Of a DNA stretch of 64,000 bases, positions 27,470 through 35,949 are shown in pieces. Where the stretch lies: positions 781,650 through 845,649 of the forward strand of contig NZ_CANLMZ010000008.1 of NCBI RefSeq assembly GCF_947492645.1, given 5' to 3'. The position numbers and the translations under genes were made by a program. The notes under the pieces were generated by a model. The model searched no databases. It had not been told where the DNA came from and saw only the letters and a list, made by a program, of their open reading frames with translations. The stretch is from an uncultured Pontibacter sp. Lineage in GTDB: Bacteria > Bacteroidota > Bacteroidia > Cytophagales > Hymenobacteraceae. The stretch's first letter is position 1. Every line of letters starts with the position of its first letter.

Positions 27470-28468
27470 TTAGCCAACTTTAATCACAATTTTACCGAAT
27501 TGCTTACCGGCCTCCATGTAGCGCATGGCTTCTTCAGTTTGATCTAGCGGGAACACAATGTCCACTACTGGTCGAATACCGTGCTCGTCCACCAGCCTCA
27601 CCATTTCTGCAAAGTCCTGTGCGGTTCCCATTGTGCTGCCATGTATAGCCAGCTGCTTCCAGAAAATTTCTGCTGGGTTTAAGTGCCCTATTTTGCCTGT
27701 TGTACCGCCATACATGCCAATGCGCCCACCGGGTTTGGCTAATTTAACTAACTGCACAAACCCTTCGCCAGCCGCACCGTCAACTATCACATCAAAACCT
27801 TTTGCTATTGCCTTAAGCTCTTTGCCCCAGTTCTCGTTTTTATAATTTACGCCCCCTTTTGCTCCCAGGTCAATTGCCAGTCCTATTTTCTCATCTGAGC
27901 CAGAGGTTACCCATACTTCGGCTCCAATGGCTGCAGCAAACTGAATAGCAAACAAGGCCACTCCCCCACCGGCACCGGTTACCAATACCCTGTCTCCTGG
28001 CTGTATGCCACATTTTGTAAACATAGCACGGTAAGCTGTTACGCCTCCCAAGGGCAGGGCGGCAGCTTCCTCAAAGGTCAGGTGGTCTGGTTTTTCGTAG
28101 AGGTTGGCGGCACGCACTTTTACGTATTCGGCAAAAGCGCCATCCTCAGGCATTCCCAAAACTTTAAAATTCACAGCTTGCGCTCTTGGGTTATCTCCCC
28201 AGTCAGATGATGGGTCTACAATCACCTCTTTACCTACCCAGGCAGCATCAACACCCTCTCCTACTTCTGTTACAATACCGGCGCAATCAGAGCCAAGTAT
28301 AGCAGGGTATTCTTTCGTAAAATAGCGGCCATACTGTATCCAAACGTCGCGGTGGTTCAGGGCAGCCGCCTTTACCTGCACTATCGCTTCGCCAGGTCCG
28401 GCTACCGGTTTCTCTTTCTCAATTAAGGTAAAAGGTTTGTCGATGGCTTCGAGGTATATCGCTTTCAT
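27470..28468 (-). CDS. Zinc-free MDR alcohol dehydrogenase/quinone oxidoreductase
   Basis: 332-aa medium-chain dehydrogenase/reductase, probably NAD(P)H-dependent. GroES-like N-terminal domain with AALNHRDVWI and LGSDCAGIV, then a Rossmann domain with VTGAGGGVALFAIQFA. The Cys cluster of structural-zinc ADHs is missing, which points to the quinone oxidoreductase/enoyl reductase side of the family. Reduction of quinones or enones is the likely chemistry; the substrate is not readable. A TAACTTTG -7-like box precedes it. Confidence 0.88.
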   Translation of the reverse strand: MKAIYLEAIDKPFTLIEKEKPVAGPGEAIVQVKAAALNHRDVWIQYGRYFTKEYPAILGSDCAGIVTEVGEGVDAAWVGKEVIVDPSSDWGDNPRAQAVNFKVLGMPEDGAFAEYVKVRAANLYEKPDHLTFEEAAALPLGGVTAYRAMFTKCGIQPGDRVLVTGAGGGVALFAIQFAAAIGAEVWVTSGSDEKIGLAIDLGAKGGVNYKNENWGKELKAIAKGFDVIVDGAAGEGFVQLVKLAKPGGRIGMYGGTTGKIGHLNPAEIFWKQLAIHGSTMGTAQDFAEMVRLVDEHGIRPVVDIVFPLDQTEEAMRYMEAGKQFGKIVIKVG

Positions 28469-28502
28469 GGTTTTCTTTTGAGTTGATGTTAGGGCTATTG
28501 TA

Positions 28503-28510
28503 CAAAGTTA
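28503..28510 (-). promoter_or_regulatory. Possible -7 box of the MDR gene
   Basis: The minus strand reads TAACTTTG, matching TAnnTTTG, 35 bases before the ATG. The -33 region has only a weak TTTA. Confidence 0.35.
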
Positions 28511-28597
28511 ATAGATCTGAATTGAGTATAAAGCGCTGTTTGCATTGCCATTTAGTCTTTCACCTTATAACTTGCACAAGTATACTTACACAAGCAT

Positions 28598-29098
28598 ATG
28601 CGCACAACCATCTATATCAGACCAGCTACACAGGCAGATATACCTTGTATAAACAGCCTGGCACAGGCTATCTGGAGCCCTACTTACAGCAGTATACTCG
28701 CTCAGGAGCAAATAGATTATATGTTCGGAGTTATTTATACGGAAGAAGCGCTCCGGCAGCAGATGCAGGAAGGCCAGACATTCCTACTATTGCATGAAGG
28801 AGAGCGCCCGGTTGGCTTTGCTGCTTATTCTGTTAAAAATGCCGCAGACAAAGTATACAAACTAAACAAAATTTACCTGCTGCCAGCATGCCAGGGCAAA
28901 GGCTACGGAAAACTGCTGCTAACAACAGTAGAGGAGAAAGTAAAACAGGAGGGTGCCGCCATACTTGACTTAAATGTGAACCGCCATAACAAAGCAAAAG
29001 ACTTTTATGAGCGTTGCGGTTATCATGTGCATCAACAGGAAGACATTGCCATTGGCCCTTATTGGATGAATGACTATGTAATGCGGAAAGAACTGTAA
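28598..29098 (+). CDS. GNAT family N-acetyltransferase
   Basis: 166-aa acetyl-CoA-dependent acetyltransferase. YIRPATQADIPCI is the N-terminal beta strand/helix. KLNKIYLLPACQGKGYGKLLL holds the acetyl-CoA pyrophosphate loop (Q/R-x-x-G-x-G/A as QGKGYG). LDLNVNRHNKAKDFYERCGY is motif B. Acceptor unknown. It is a lone plus-strand gene in an otherwise minus-strand stretch, convergent with the subtilase gene. Confidence 0.9.
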   Translation: MRTTIYIRPATQADIPCINSLAQAIWSPTYSSILAQEQIDYMFGVIYTEEALRQQMQEGQTFLLLHEGERPVGFAAYSVKNAADKVYKLNKIYLLPACQGKGYGKLLLTTVEEKVKQEGAAILDLNVNRHNKAKDFYERCGYHVHQQEDIAIGPYWMNDYVMRKEL

Positions 29099-29108
29099 CA
29101 GCAAGTAT

Positions 29109-29135
29109 AAAAAAAGGGCAGCCAATGGCTGCCCT
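29109..29135 (-). terminator. Terminator of the subtilase gene
   Basis: AGGGCAGCC (29115-29123) pairs with GGCTGCCCT (29127-29135) around a tight loop; seven T follow on the minus strand. Confidence 0.82.
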
Positions 29136-29166
29136 CTCAATTAACCTTAACTTTAAACTCAAACTG

Positions 29167-30387
29167 TTACTTATGTGCTATTGGGTCTGCGTTGCCATCG
29201 GGATCGTTTTTAACTGTACCAGATGTTGACACATTACCCAGCAGCAAAAGACCTGCCACGTGCGGCGATGCCATCGATGTACCACTAATAGTGTTATAAG
29301 CGCCACCTTTCCAGGTAGATTTTATGTTTACGCCAGGTGCGGCATAATCTACGGGTGGGTTGCCGTAGTTAGAAAACGACGCAAATCTATCGTTGATATC
29401 CATGGCAGAAACCGTGTATATATTGGCACCGTTTACTCTTGCCGGCGACGAGTTATTGGCGTCCGTACCTTCGTTACCTGCCGCTAAAGCAAACTTTATA
29501 CCTTTGTTGGCAGCCGCTCTCACCGCATCATCCAGGGCTTGCGAGACGGGGCCTCCTAAGCTCATATTGGCAACATCACCGGTTTTACCCTTGGCTGCTA
29601 CATAATCCACACCGGCAATTACACCAGAGTAGGCACCACTACCACGCGAATCCAACACTTTAACGGCCACAACTGTAGCGCCGTGCGCCACCCCTACCAC
29701 TCCGATAGAATTGTTCAAGGCCGCGATAGTACCCGCTACATGGGTGCCATGCCCGTTGTTATCGTCTGGTGTGGCGTCTTTGCCCTTGGTGAAGGCAGTA
29801 AAACTTCTGGCTGCATCTACATTTAAATCCGGATGATCAAGGTCTACACCCGAGTCAATAACCCAGGCTGTTTTACCGGCACCGCTTGTAGCTCCTCCAA
29901 TTCGGGTAATGCCCCATGGGGTTTCCTGCGCTGCCGAGCCGCCTCCACCAGAACCTGGCTTGGCAAGCACCACCACTCTATCGGGCTCTATGTAGGCAAC
30001 TCTGGGGTCTTTGCGCAAGCTGGCTACTGCTGCATCTGATAGTTCGGCTGCAATACCACTAATGGCTTTCCCGAAGGCTTGCTCAATCTTCGCGTCTTGC
30101 ACACCGTTAGCTTCCAGAATGCTTTGGCCTGTTTTCCGGACTGCTTCCACACGCTGCTCGTAAGTAGCACCGGCATCTGTGCGCAGGGTTTCATCTTGGT
30201 TAAACACAACAATATACTTACCTGCTATAATGGCACCGTTCTCAGAAACAGCATCAATTTCTTGTTGTGGGCTCAATGCTTCAGCGCTGTCCTGATCGCA
30301 GGAACTGAAGGTGCAGGCTGCTGTCGTAACTGCGGCGCCGAATAATACAGAGCGTACTAATCCTTTAAAATGTAAAGTGTTTTTCAT
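29167..30387 (-). CDS. Subtilisin-like S8 serine protease with I9 propeptide
   Basis: 406-aa exported serine protease. A signal region with an FSSC lipobox-like end (Cys30) is followed by an inhibitor-I9 propeptide (GKYIVVFNQ...RVAYIEPDRVV, about 55-140). The S8 catalytic domain follows, with Asp178 (WVIDSGVDLDHPDL), His213 (NGHGTHVAGT), Asn305 (AAGNEG) and Ser371 (GTSMASPHVAG). The core is of thermitase/proteinase K type. The C-terminal ~25 residues are short, with no sorting domain. Role: extracellular or surface protein breakdown. Confidence 0.94.
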   Translation of the reverse strand: MKNTLHFKGLVRSVLFGAAVTTAACTFSSCDQDSAEALSPQQEIDAVSENGAIIAGKYIVVFNQDETLRTDAGATYEQRVEAVRKTGQSILEANGVQDAKIEQAFGKAISGIAAELSDAAVASLRKDPRVAYIEPDRVVVLAKPGSGGGGSAAQETPWGITRIGGATSGAGKTAWVIDSGVDLDHPDLNVDAARSFTAFTKGKDATPDDNNGHGTHVAGTIAALNNSIGVVGVAHGATVVAVKVLDSRGSGAYSGVIAGVDYVAAKGKTGDVANMSLGGPVSQALDDAVRAAANKGIKFALAAGNEGTDANNSSPARVNGANIYTVSAMDINDRFASFSNYGNPPVDYAAPGVNIKSTWKGGAYNTISGTSMASPHVAGLLLLGNVSTSGTVKNDPDGNADPIAHK

Positions 30388-30507
30388 ACTTGTTTTAAGG
30401 TGTTAGTTATAAGAAAATAGAAATAAAAATACTCCGACGCAGGTTCTAATATATTGATTACAATTTATATATCAAAACCATATATACTAAAAAATCAAAA
30501 ATAATAT

Positions 30508-30681
30508 ATGGCTAACATCTCCTGTTATAACATAACACGCATAAAAGCGCAAGCTTTTATGCCTTTGCTTTATAGTTTATACACCAGGCAGGAAGAAGTA
30601 AGTATACACCTGCTGTTACACAAGTATAAAGCTATACGGGAACAACAGATATTTAAGATACAAGATATTTTAATATATTAG
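30508..30681 (+). CDS. Possible 57-aa ORF, doubtful
   Basis: ATG 30508 to TAG 30681 encodes a short peptide starting MANISCYN and ending in ILIY, with no motif. Codon use is AT-driven, and the frame runs through a hairpin, so it may be chance. Confidence 0.2.
   Translation: MANISCYNITRIKAQAFMPLLYSLYTRQEEVSIHLLLHKYKAIREQQIFKIQDILIY
30539..30562. repeat. Hairpin with GCAA tetraloop
   Basis: GCATAAAAGC and GCTTTTATGC form a perfect 10-bp stem closed by the stable GNRA-type loop GCAA. It may be a terminator or part of a small RNA or leader; no strong T run follows. Confidence 0.5.
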
Positions 30682-30786
30682 TAAAATACAACTTAAACAT
30701 ACTAATCACCTATACCTGCCTTAGCCATTTTATAGTATATATCCCATTGATTTTGTAGCTTAGTAAAACATAAACCCACGTGTAAC

Positions 30787-31545
30787 ATGAGAAAAAGCGC
30801 ACCTTTAAGAAAACTTGGCTATGCATTTATGGCGGCTGGCAGCATCATGTTTTTTGCAGCCTGCAACCAAACCGATACTACCGGAGATGCTGCAGCGGCT
30901 GAAGCAGAACCAGCCCTGGAGCAGCTTACTTCAGAAACTGTTGTAGAGGCCTTAACAGCTTACGGAAAAAAACACCAGGACAGCATTGCTGTAATTGGCA
31001 CACGCCATGGCGAAATCAAGGTCAGGCTTTATAAGGACACCCCGCTGCACAGGGCCAATTTTGTACGACTAGCCAAAAGCGGATTCTACGATCAGGGTGA
31101 GTTTTACCGGGTGGTAAAAGGCTTTGCCATACAAGGCGGCGATTCGGATAACCGTACCATGAAATTCGGGCAGTACAGGCTACCGCAGGAATTCAACACC
31201 AAATACATCCATAAAAAAGGCGCGCTGGCCATGGCACGCTACGGTGATGAGCGCAACCCCGACAAAGAGTCATCGTCGCATAACTTTTACATTGTGCTGG
31301 GAGAGAAACGCAACGCCGATGAGCTGGCAGCCTACGAGCAACAGCATAATGCCAAGTACACACCCGAGCAGGTTGAAATTTACAACACCATAGGCGGAGA
31401 ACCCGGATTAGATACTGAATATACTGTTTTCGGAGAAGTGATAGAAGGAATGGATGTAGTTGAAAAAATTGCAGAGGAACCTGTAGATGCCCAAAACTGG
31501 CCAAGGCAGGTAGTAAAACATACCATTAAAGTAACGAATAAGTAA
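30787..31545 (+). CDS. Cyclophilin-type peptidyl-prolyl isomerase, lipoprotein
   Basis: 252-aa exported peptidyl-prolyl cis-trans isomerase that helps fold envelope proteins. The lipoprotein signal ends FFAAC (Cys26). The cyclophilin core is visible as GEIKVRLYKDTPLHRANFVRLAKSGFYD, FYRVVKGFAIQGGDSDN, KKGALAMARYGDERNPDKESSSHNFYIVLG and YTVFGEVIEGMDVVEKI. An inserted ~40-residue helical segment before YTVFGEV is usual in Bacteroidota forms. Single gene with the shared terminator at 31668-31714. Confidence 0.94.
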   Translation: MRKSAPLRKLGYAFMAAGSIMFFAACNQTDTTGDAAAAEAEPALEQLTSETVVEALTAYGKKHQDSIAVIGTRHGEIKVRLYKDTPLHRANFVRLAKSGFYDQGEFYRVVKGFAIQGGDSDNRTMKFGQYRLPQEFNTKYIHKKGALAMARYGDERNPDKESSSHNFYIVLGEKRNADELAAYEQQHNAKYTPEQVEIYNTIGGEPGLDTEYTVFGEVIEGMDVVEKIAEEPVDAQNWPRQVVKHTIKVTNK

Positions 31546-31667
31546 CACCCATTGGGCAGTAAAAGCACGTTCCGGCACCTTATTGTTGCTGCCAAAATTA
31601 AAACCAGCTTATACTAGGCCAGGTGGCTTATACTTTATACTTCTAAAGCTGAAAGCAAGTGCATTTA

Positions 31668-31714
31668 AAGTATAAAAAAGGGCCGCTAAAGTTTAGCGGC
31701 CCTTTTTTATACTT
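31668..31714. terminator. Bidirectional terminator, 23-bp stem
   Basis: 31668-31690 and 31692-31714 are exact inverse copies around one G. The outer part is AAGTATAAAAAA/TTTTTTATACTT and the inner core GGGCCGCTAAA. It lies between the convergent cyclophilin and M13 peptidase genes. Confidence 0.93.
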
Positions 31715-31727
31715 ACAAAGTTTTACA

Positions 31728-33800
31728 TTACCATATCTTGGCACGTTCTGCTTCCGCTTTAAACATTTTATCTCCTTTTTCACAACCAAAGGCCTCGTAA
31801 AACTGCGGCATGTTAGCTACAGGGCCATTTGTCCGGAAGCGACCTGGCGAGTGCGGGTCAGTTAAAATCTGGCGGTTAAGGTACTCGTCGCGGGCATTGA
31901 TACGCCAGATCTGTGCCCAGGCCAGGAAGAAGCGCTGCTCCGGTGTAAAACCTGCAATCTTGCCAGGGTTGTTCTTTTCTAATGCCTTTTGCAGGGCTGT
32001 GTAGGCAATGTTTAATCCTCCTATGTCGGCTATGTTCTCGCCTAGCGTTAGTTTGCCATTTACATGCATGTTGTCTAACACAGTATAAGCGCTGTATTGG
32101 CCTGCAACTGCATCTGCGCGAGCGTTGAACTTCTCAAGGTCTTCTTTGCTCCACCAGTCTTTCAGGTTGCCCTCGAAATCATACTTTGCGCCCTGGTCGT
32201 CGAAGCCGTGGGTAAGTTCGTGTCCAATTACAGCACCCATACCCCCATAGTTTACTGCATCGTCGGCGTTCGGATCGAAGAAAGGCGGTTGCAGGATACC
32301 AGCCGGAAACACAATCTCGTTCATACTTGGGTTGTAATAAGCATTTACCGTTGGCGGCGACATAAACCACTCGTTGCGGTCTACGGGTTTTCCTATTTTG
32401 CCCACGTTCTCCTGAAATGCAAATTGATTGGCCCGCATCACGTTGGCTGCATAAGAACTACGATCCACTTCCAATCCCTTATACTCTTTCCATTTATCAG
32501 GATAACCAATTTTAACAGCAAAAGCGCCAAGCTTTTGTTGTGCCCGCTGCTTTGTTTCTTCGCTCATCCAATCCAGGGTGCGCACGTGTTCTCTAAAGGC
32601 CTCCTGTAAATTGTTCACCATCTCAAGTGCTTTCTTTTTGGCCTCCGGCGAGAATGTTTTCTGTACATACAACTGGCCCAGAGCCTCCCCCATGGCATCA
32701 TCCGTAGCTCTTAACACCCGCTTCCAGCGTGGCTGCATTTCTTTAGCACCACTTAATGTTTTACCATAAAAATTAAAGTTTTCCTGCACAAACGGCTGGC
32801 TAAGGTAAGGAGCCATCGTTTTAACTAAATGCCATTGGGTGTAGGTTTTCCAGTCTTCCAGCGGTGTGCTTTTTAGCATTGTGTTCAGCTCCTTAAAGAA
32901 ATCCGGTTGCCCTACAATAACTTCTTTAGCAGTTTGAGCGCCCATGCCTGCCAGTAACTGGCTTATCTTCAGGTTTGGATTCTTGCTCGAGAATTCCTGC
33001 ACCGTCATTTTATTGTAGTTCGCATATGGGTCGCGGAGATCCACGCGGGCTCGCGATGCCTTAGCCAACCTGTTTTCGATGTTCATAACCGTTTCTGCTT
33101 TTTTCTTAGCAGTTGCGGCATCATCACCGACTAGCTTAAACATGTTTTGCAAATGTGTAGCGTAAGCAGTTCTTATTGCTGTAGAGCGTTCATCGGATTT
33201 AAGATAATAATCACGATCCGGTAAACTAAGGCCGCCTTGCATGGCGTTTAAAGCATATTGCGTACTGATTTTATCATCCTGAGTAACATAAGTGGTAAAA
33301 TACCCGCTAACACCTTTTGTTTTAAGATCAGCAATGGCTTTAAAAAGATCATCTGCAGTTTTAACTGCTGCTATTCTCTCAAGTTCTGGCTTTATAGGGT
33401 TAATGCCTGCCTTATCAATGGCTACAGAATCCATGCCCGCTGCATAAAAATCGCCGATCATTTGTGCAGCAGACCCTTTAGCAGCAGTTGTATTGGAAGC
33501 TGCCTCCTGCAAGAGCTCACGCAATACAACATTGTTTTTTTCGGCCAGCTCATTAAAAGACCCCCAGGCACTTTCCGACGCAGGAATCGGATTGTTTTTC
33601 ACCCAGCCGCCGTTGGCATACTCATAAAAATCCTCGCAGGGGTTTACAGTAGTATCCAGGTTAGCCAGGTCAATGCCACGGCCCATTGTCGTTTCTACAG
33701 TTTGTGCGGTGGCATCTTCAGTTGCAGCTGGAGAGCTACAGCCTGCCAGCAGCATGCCTGCCACAAGCGCTTGGTAGGAAAACAGATGTATACTTTTCAT
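31728..33800 (-). CDS. M13 family zinc endopeptidase (PepO/neprilysin-like), lipoprotein
   Basis: 690-aa zinc endopeptidase acting on oligopeptides. Lipoprotein signal with LLAGC (Cys21). N-terminal M13 domain starts at NPCEDFYEYANGGWVKNNPIP. The zinc site is His527-E-L-T-His531 in VIGHELTHGFDD, with Glu588 in ENIADIGG. NAYYNPSMNEIVFPAGILQPPFF and the C-terminal ends CEKGDKMF and AKIW complete the family pattern. Envelope-anchored peptide degradation is the expected role. It is a single gene. Confidence 0.95.
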   Translation of the reverse strand: MKSIHLFSYQALVAGMLLAGCSSPAATEDATAQTVETTMGRGIDLANLDTTVNPCEDFYEYANGGWVKNNPIPASESAWGSFNELAEKNNVVLRELLQEAASNTTAAKGSAAQMIGDFYAAGMDSVAIDKAGINPIKPELERIAAVKTADDLFKAIADLKTKGVSGYFTTYVTQDDKISTQYALNAMQGGLSLPDRDYYLKSDERSTAIRTAYATHLQNMFKLVGDDAATAKKKAETVMNIENRLAKASRARVDLRDPYANYNKMTVQEFSSKNPNLKISQLLAGMGAQTAKEVIVGQPDFFKELNTMLKSTPLEDWKTYTQWHLVKTMAPYLSQPFVQENFNFYGKTLSGAKEMQPRWKRVLRATDDAMGEALGQLYVQKTFSPEAKKKALEMVNNLQEAFREHVRTLDWMSEETKQRAQQKLGAFAVKIGYPDKWKEYKGLEVDRSSYAANVMRANQFAFQENVGKIGKPVDRNEWFMSPPTVNAYYNPSMNEIVFPAGILQPPFFDPNADDAVNYGGMGAVIGHELTHGFDDQGAKYDFEGNLKDWWSKEDLEKFNARADAVAGQYSAYTVLDNMHVNGKLTLGENIADIGGLNIAYTALQKALEKNNPGKIAGFTPEQRFFLAWAQIWRINARDEYLNRQILTDPHSPGRFRTNGPVANMPQFYEAFGCEKGDKMFKAEAERAKIW

Positions 33801-33944
33801 GGTGCTGTTTTATGTATAGTTAGATGTATAAATGAGCAAACCAGAGAACGCTGCAAAAGCAATGAAGCCTAACAGCAGCCAGAAACTTATACTTAGTACC
33901 TGAATAGCTTGTTACAGCCACACCAGGTTGCACGGTTCAAGCCT

Positions 33945-34630
33945 TTATACATGCAGCAGCCAAGTATACACCCGCACCAGCCGCTGTTGCGCAAAACCAA
34001 GCCTGTACAACGCATAAATCAAGAAATAACCTGCCTGCAGTTTGTACACTCCCACTTGTTTATACTTTCTGCAAGAGGTGGTAACGTACTGCCCGAGCAC
34101 TTTAAACGTTGTTACTTTGCGCAGCCGCTTAACTATTTCCTGGTCCTCCAGCAACAGCATTTGCTCTCTAAAGCCCCCAATTTGCTTAAATACCTCGCTC
34201 GTCACGAAAAGGCTCTGGTCACCGAACCGAAGGGCATCTACATCAAACCGCGTAAACCAGGCATTCAGGTTCAGAAACCAATGCGATGTATTGAACTTTA
34301 ACCTGAAACACCCGCTACTGTAGCCTTGCCGCACGGCTTGCTTTATACTAGCTTCAAAGTTTTGTGGTGGATAAGTATCAGCATGCAGAAAGTATAAAAC
34401 TGCGCCTTCGGCAATGGCAGCTCCCTGGTTAAGCTGAGGCGCTCGCCCTCTTCCGCTGCAAAGTATAACCTTTGCTCCTGCACGTTCTGCTATGCTCCTG
34501 GTTGCATCGGTGCTGCCCCCGTCTGCCACAATAATCTCCGTTTCCGGGTTTGTATGCTGCTTCAGGAATTCCAACAGCGCTGCAATGTTTTTTTCTTCCT
34601 GCAGGGTGGTATGATAATACTTACTTTCAC
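33945..34630 (-). pseudogene. Family 2 glycosyltransferase, frameshifted near N-terminus
   Basis: Glycosyltransferase of the small GT2 group often called TIGR04283. Present are VADGGSTDATRSIAERAGAKVI, the GRGRAPQLNQGA loop, YFLHADTYPP (the DxD-like HAD) and FGDQSLFVTSEVFKQIGGF. The expected start VSIIIP is encoded from GTG 34630, but in another frame than the rest. One base appears missing around 34604-34609 (CCACCC where CCAACC would restore P-T-L-x-E-E). The main frame therefore has only a TTG start at 34574. It is either an inactivated gene or a sequencing error. Intact, it would be ~229 aa. Confidence 0.75.
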
Positions 34631-34758
34631 CTTTATTTTTAAAAGCGCTGTGTAAAAGTATAAACCTTGCTTAGCATACGTCTTGTTTTCAAAAAGTTTT
34701 ATCTTTCGAAAGTATAATACATTGTCGTTTGAGCGCTACTTACTTACTAACTTTTTTT

Positions 34759-35580
34759 ATGCTGCCCCCGCTGTGCATTCGCTATGCCGGCAAGTCTATG
34801 GCTTTGGCAGAGGTTACACCTTTACAGGCCTTACTTTTGGTGGCTGTAGTTTATGCCTGCATAGAGCTTGCCCAATACGGGATAAAACAAATGCGGCTAA
34901 GGCCATTTATACTTGAGCTGCGGCGCCAGCAGCTGCCATACTATGCCACGCTATCGCTGGTACAGCAAAAGCAGTTTGAGAAGCGCGTGGCAAATTTTAT
35001 ACTTCAGAAAAGCTTTGTGGCACGCGGCAGCGGCTTTACTGTTACTACCCCCATGAAGGTACGCATCGCAGCCAGCGCTGTACAATTAACCTTTGGGCTT
35101 CGGCCGGTATACTTTTCCCATTTCAAAACATTGCTTGTTTACCCCGACAGGTACTATTCTACTATCTTTAAGCGCTACCATTGCGGCGAAGTAAACATGC
35201 GCGGTTACATTGTATTATCGTGGGCAGATTTTGAAAACGGCTACAGCAATGCCACAGATGGTTTTAACCTGGGTTTGCACGAAATGGCACATGCCCTACA
35301 CCTCGAAAACGTGATCCGGAATAACGAGTATGATTTTCTGGACAGGGAGCACCTGCAAGTATGGAACAATCTCTCTAAAAGCGAGATGCAGCAGCAAAGA
35401 TATACACAAAGCGGTTTTATAAGACAGCAAGCCTGCCACGATGAGCACGAGTTTTTCGCCGTTTGTGTTGAGTCTTTTTTTGAGCGGTCACATGAGTTCA
35501 GGCTTTCTAACCCGCTGTTGTACGATGCTATGAGCCAGCTGCTGCAGCAGGACCCGGCGCGTAGGGTTTATCAGTTGTAG
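34759..35580 (+). CDS. MtfA/M90-like zinc peptidase, membrane-anchored
   Basis: About 273 aa. The zinc site HEMAHALHLEN (HExxH, first His at residue 174) with the downstream DEHEFFAVCVESFFE block (third ligand Glu) matches the MtfA (M90) family. In enterobacteria MtfA binds the repressor Mlc; here only the peptidase pattern can be claimed. One hydrophobic helix near residues 20-40 (LQALLLVAVVYACIEL) probably anchors it. ATG 34759 is used; an in-frame TTG at 34729 would add 10 residues. It is divergent from the broken glycosyltransferase. Confidence 0.85.
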   Translation: MLPPLCIRYAGKSMALAEVTPLQALLLVAVVYACIELAQYGIKQMRLRPFILELRRQQLPYYATLSLVQQKQFEKRVANFILQKSFVARGSGFTVTTPMKVRIAASAVQLTFGLRPVYFSHFKTLLVYPDRYYSTIFKRYHCGEVNMRGYIVLSWADFENGYSNATDGFNLGLHEMAHALHLENVIRNNEYDFLDREHLQVWNNLSKSEMQQQRYTQSGFIRQQACHDEHEFFAVCVESFFERSHEFRLSNPLLYDAMSQLLQQDPARRVYQL

Positions 35581-35949
35581 CTTTGAGCTTTACCTAATTA
35601 ACCATCTCAAACCATCCCTCCTTATCCAGACAGTATAATTCTGGCCTTACTCCTGCAAAAGTATAAGCGCTGTAGCTGCTGTTTAACCTCCCCCTATCAA
35701 GATCCTTAATAGGATGGCAAAAATGAATACATAAACTACCTTGGCGGCGGCATAAGCAGCACACAAAGCTTCCCCGCTTTAAACCAGGAAGTATAGGCTC
35801 TGAGGGGCAGGTGTATTTGGTACAGAATTGCAAGAATTATCAGCCAGTCTTTAAAAGAAGCGTGCCGCTTGAAATAGGATATGCCCATAAACAAAAGTCC
35901 CCGGCTAAAGTATAGCCGGGGACTTTTGCAAAGTATGCAGTATGATATT
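35581..35949. other. Spacer with terminator and possible decayed small gene
   Basis: 369 bases. On the minus strand one frame from ATG 35888 encodes a membrane-helix-like segment (KDWLIILAILYQIHLPLR). A neighbouring frame continues with another hydrophobic stretch (KVVYVFIFAILLRILI) up to a stop at 35683. This suggests a frameshifted small membrane protein, but the start lies only 3 bases from a terminator. Confidence 0.25.
35892..35928 (-). terminator. Terminator of the S9 peptidase gene
   Basis: CAAAAGTCCCCGGCTA (35892-35907) and TAGCCGGGGACTTTTG (35913-35928) form a 16-bp stem with loop AAGTA; T-rich tail on the minus strand. Confidence 0.9.

Larger units (their letters stand above)
30388..30786. 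other. AT-rich spacer with one hairpin
   Basis: 399 bases, strongly AT-rich near the subtilase start. It contains a possible 57-codon ORF and the hairpin at 30539-30562. Otherwise I see nothing. Confidence 0.4.

Noticed and set aside
35594..35833. 79-aa minus frame with several Cys
   Set aside because: TTG start, no family pattern, and it overlaps two other hydrophobic frames that look more protein-like; the Cys spacing is not a known zinc site.
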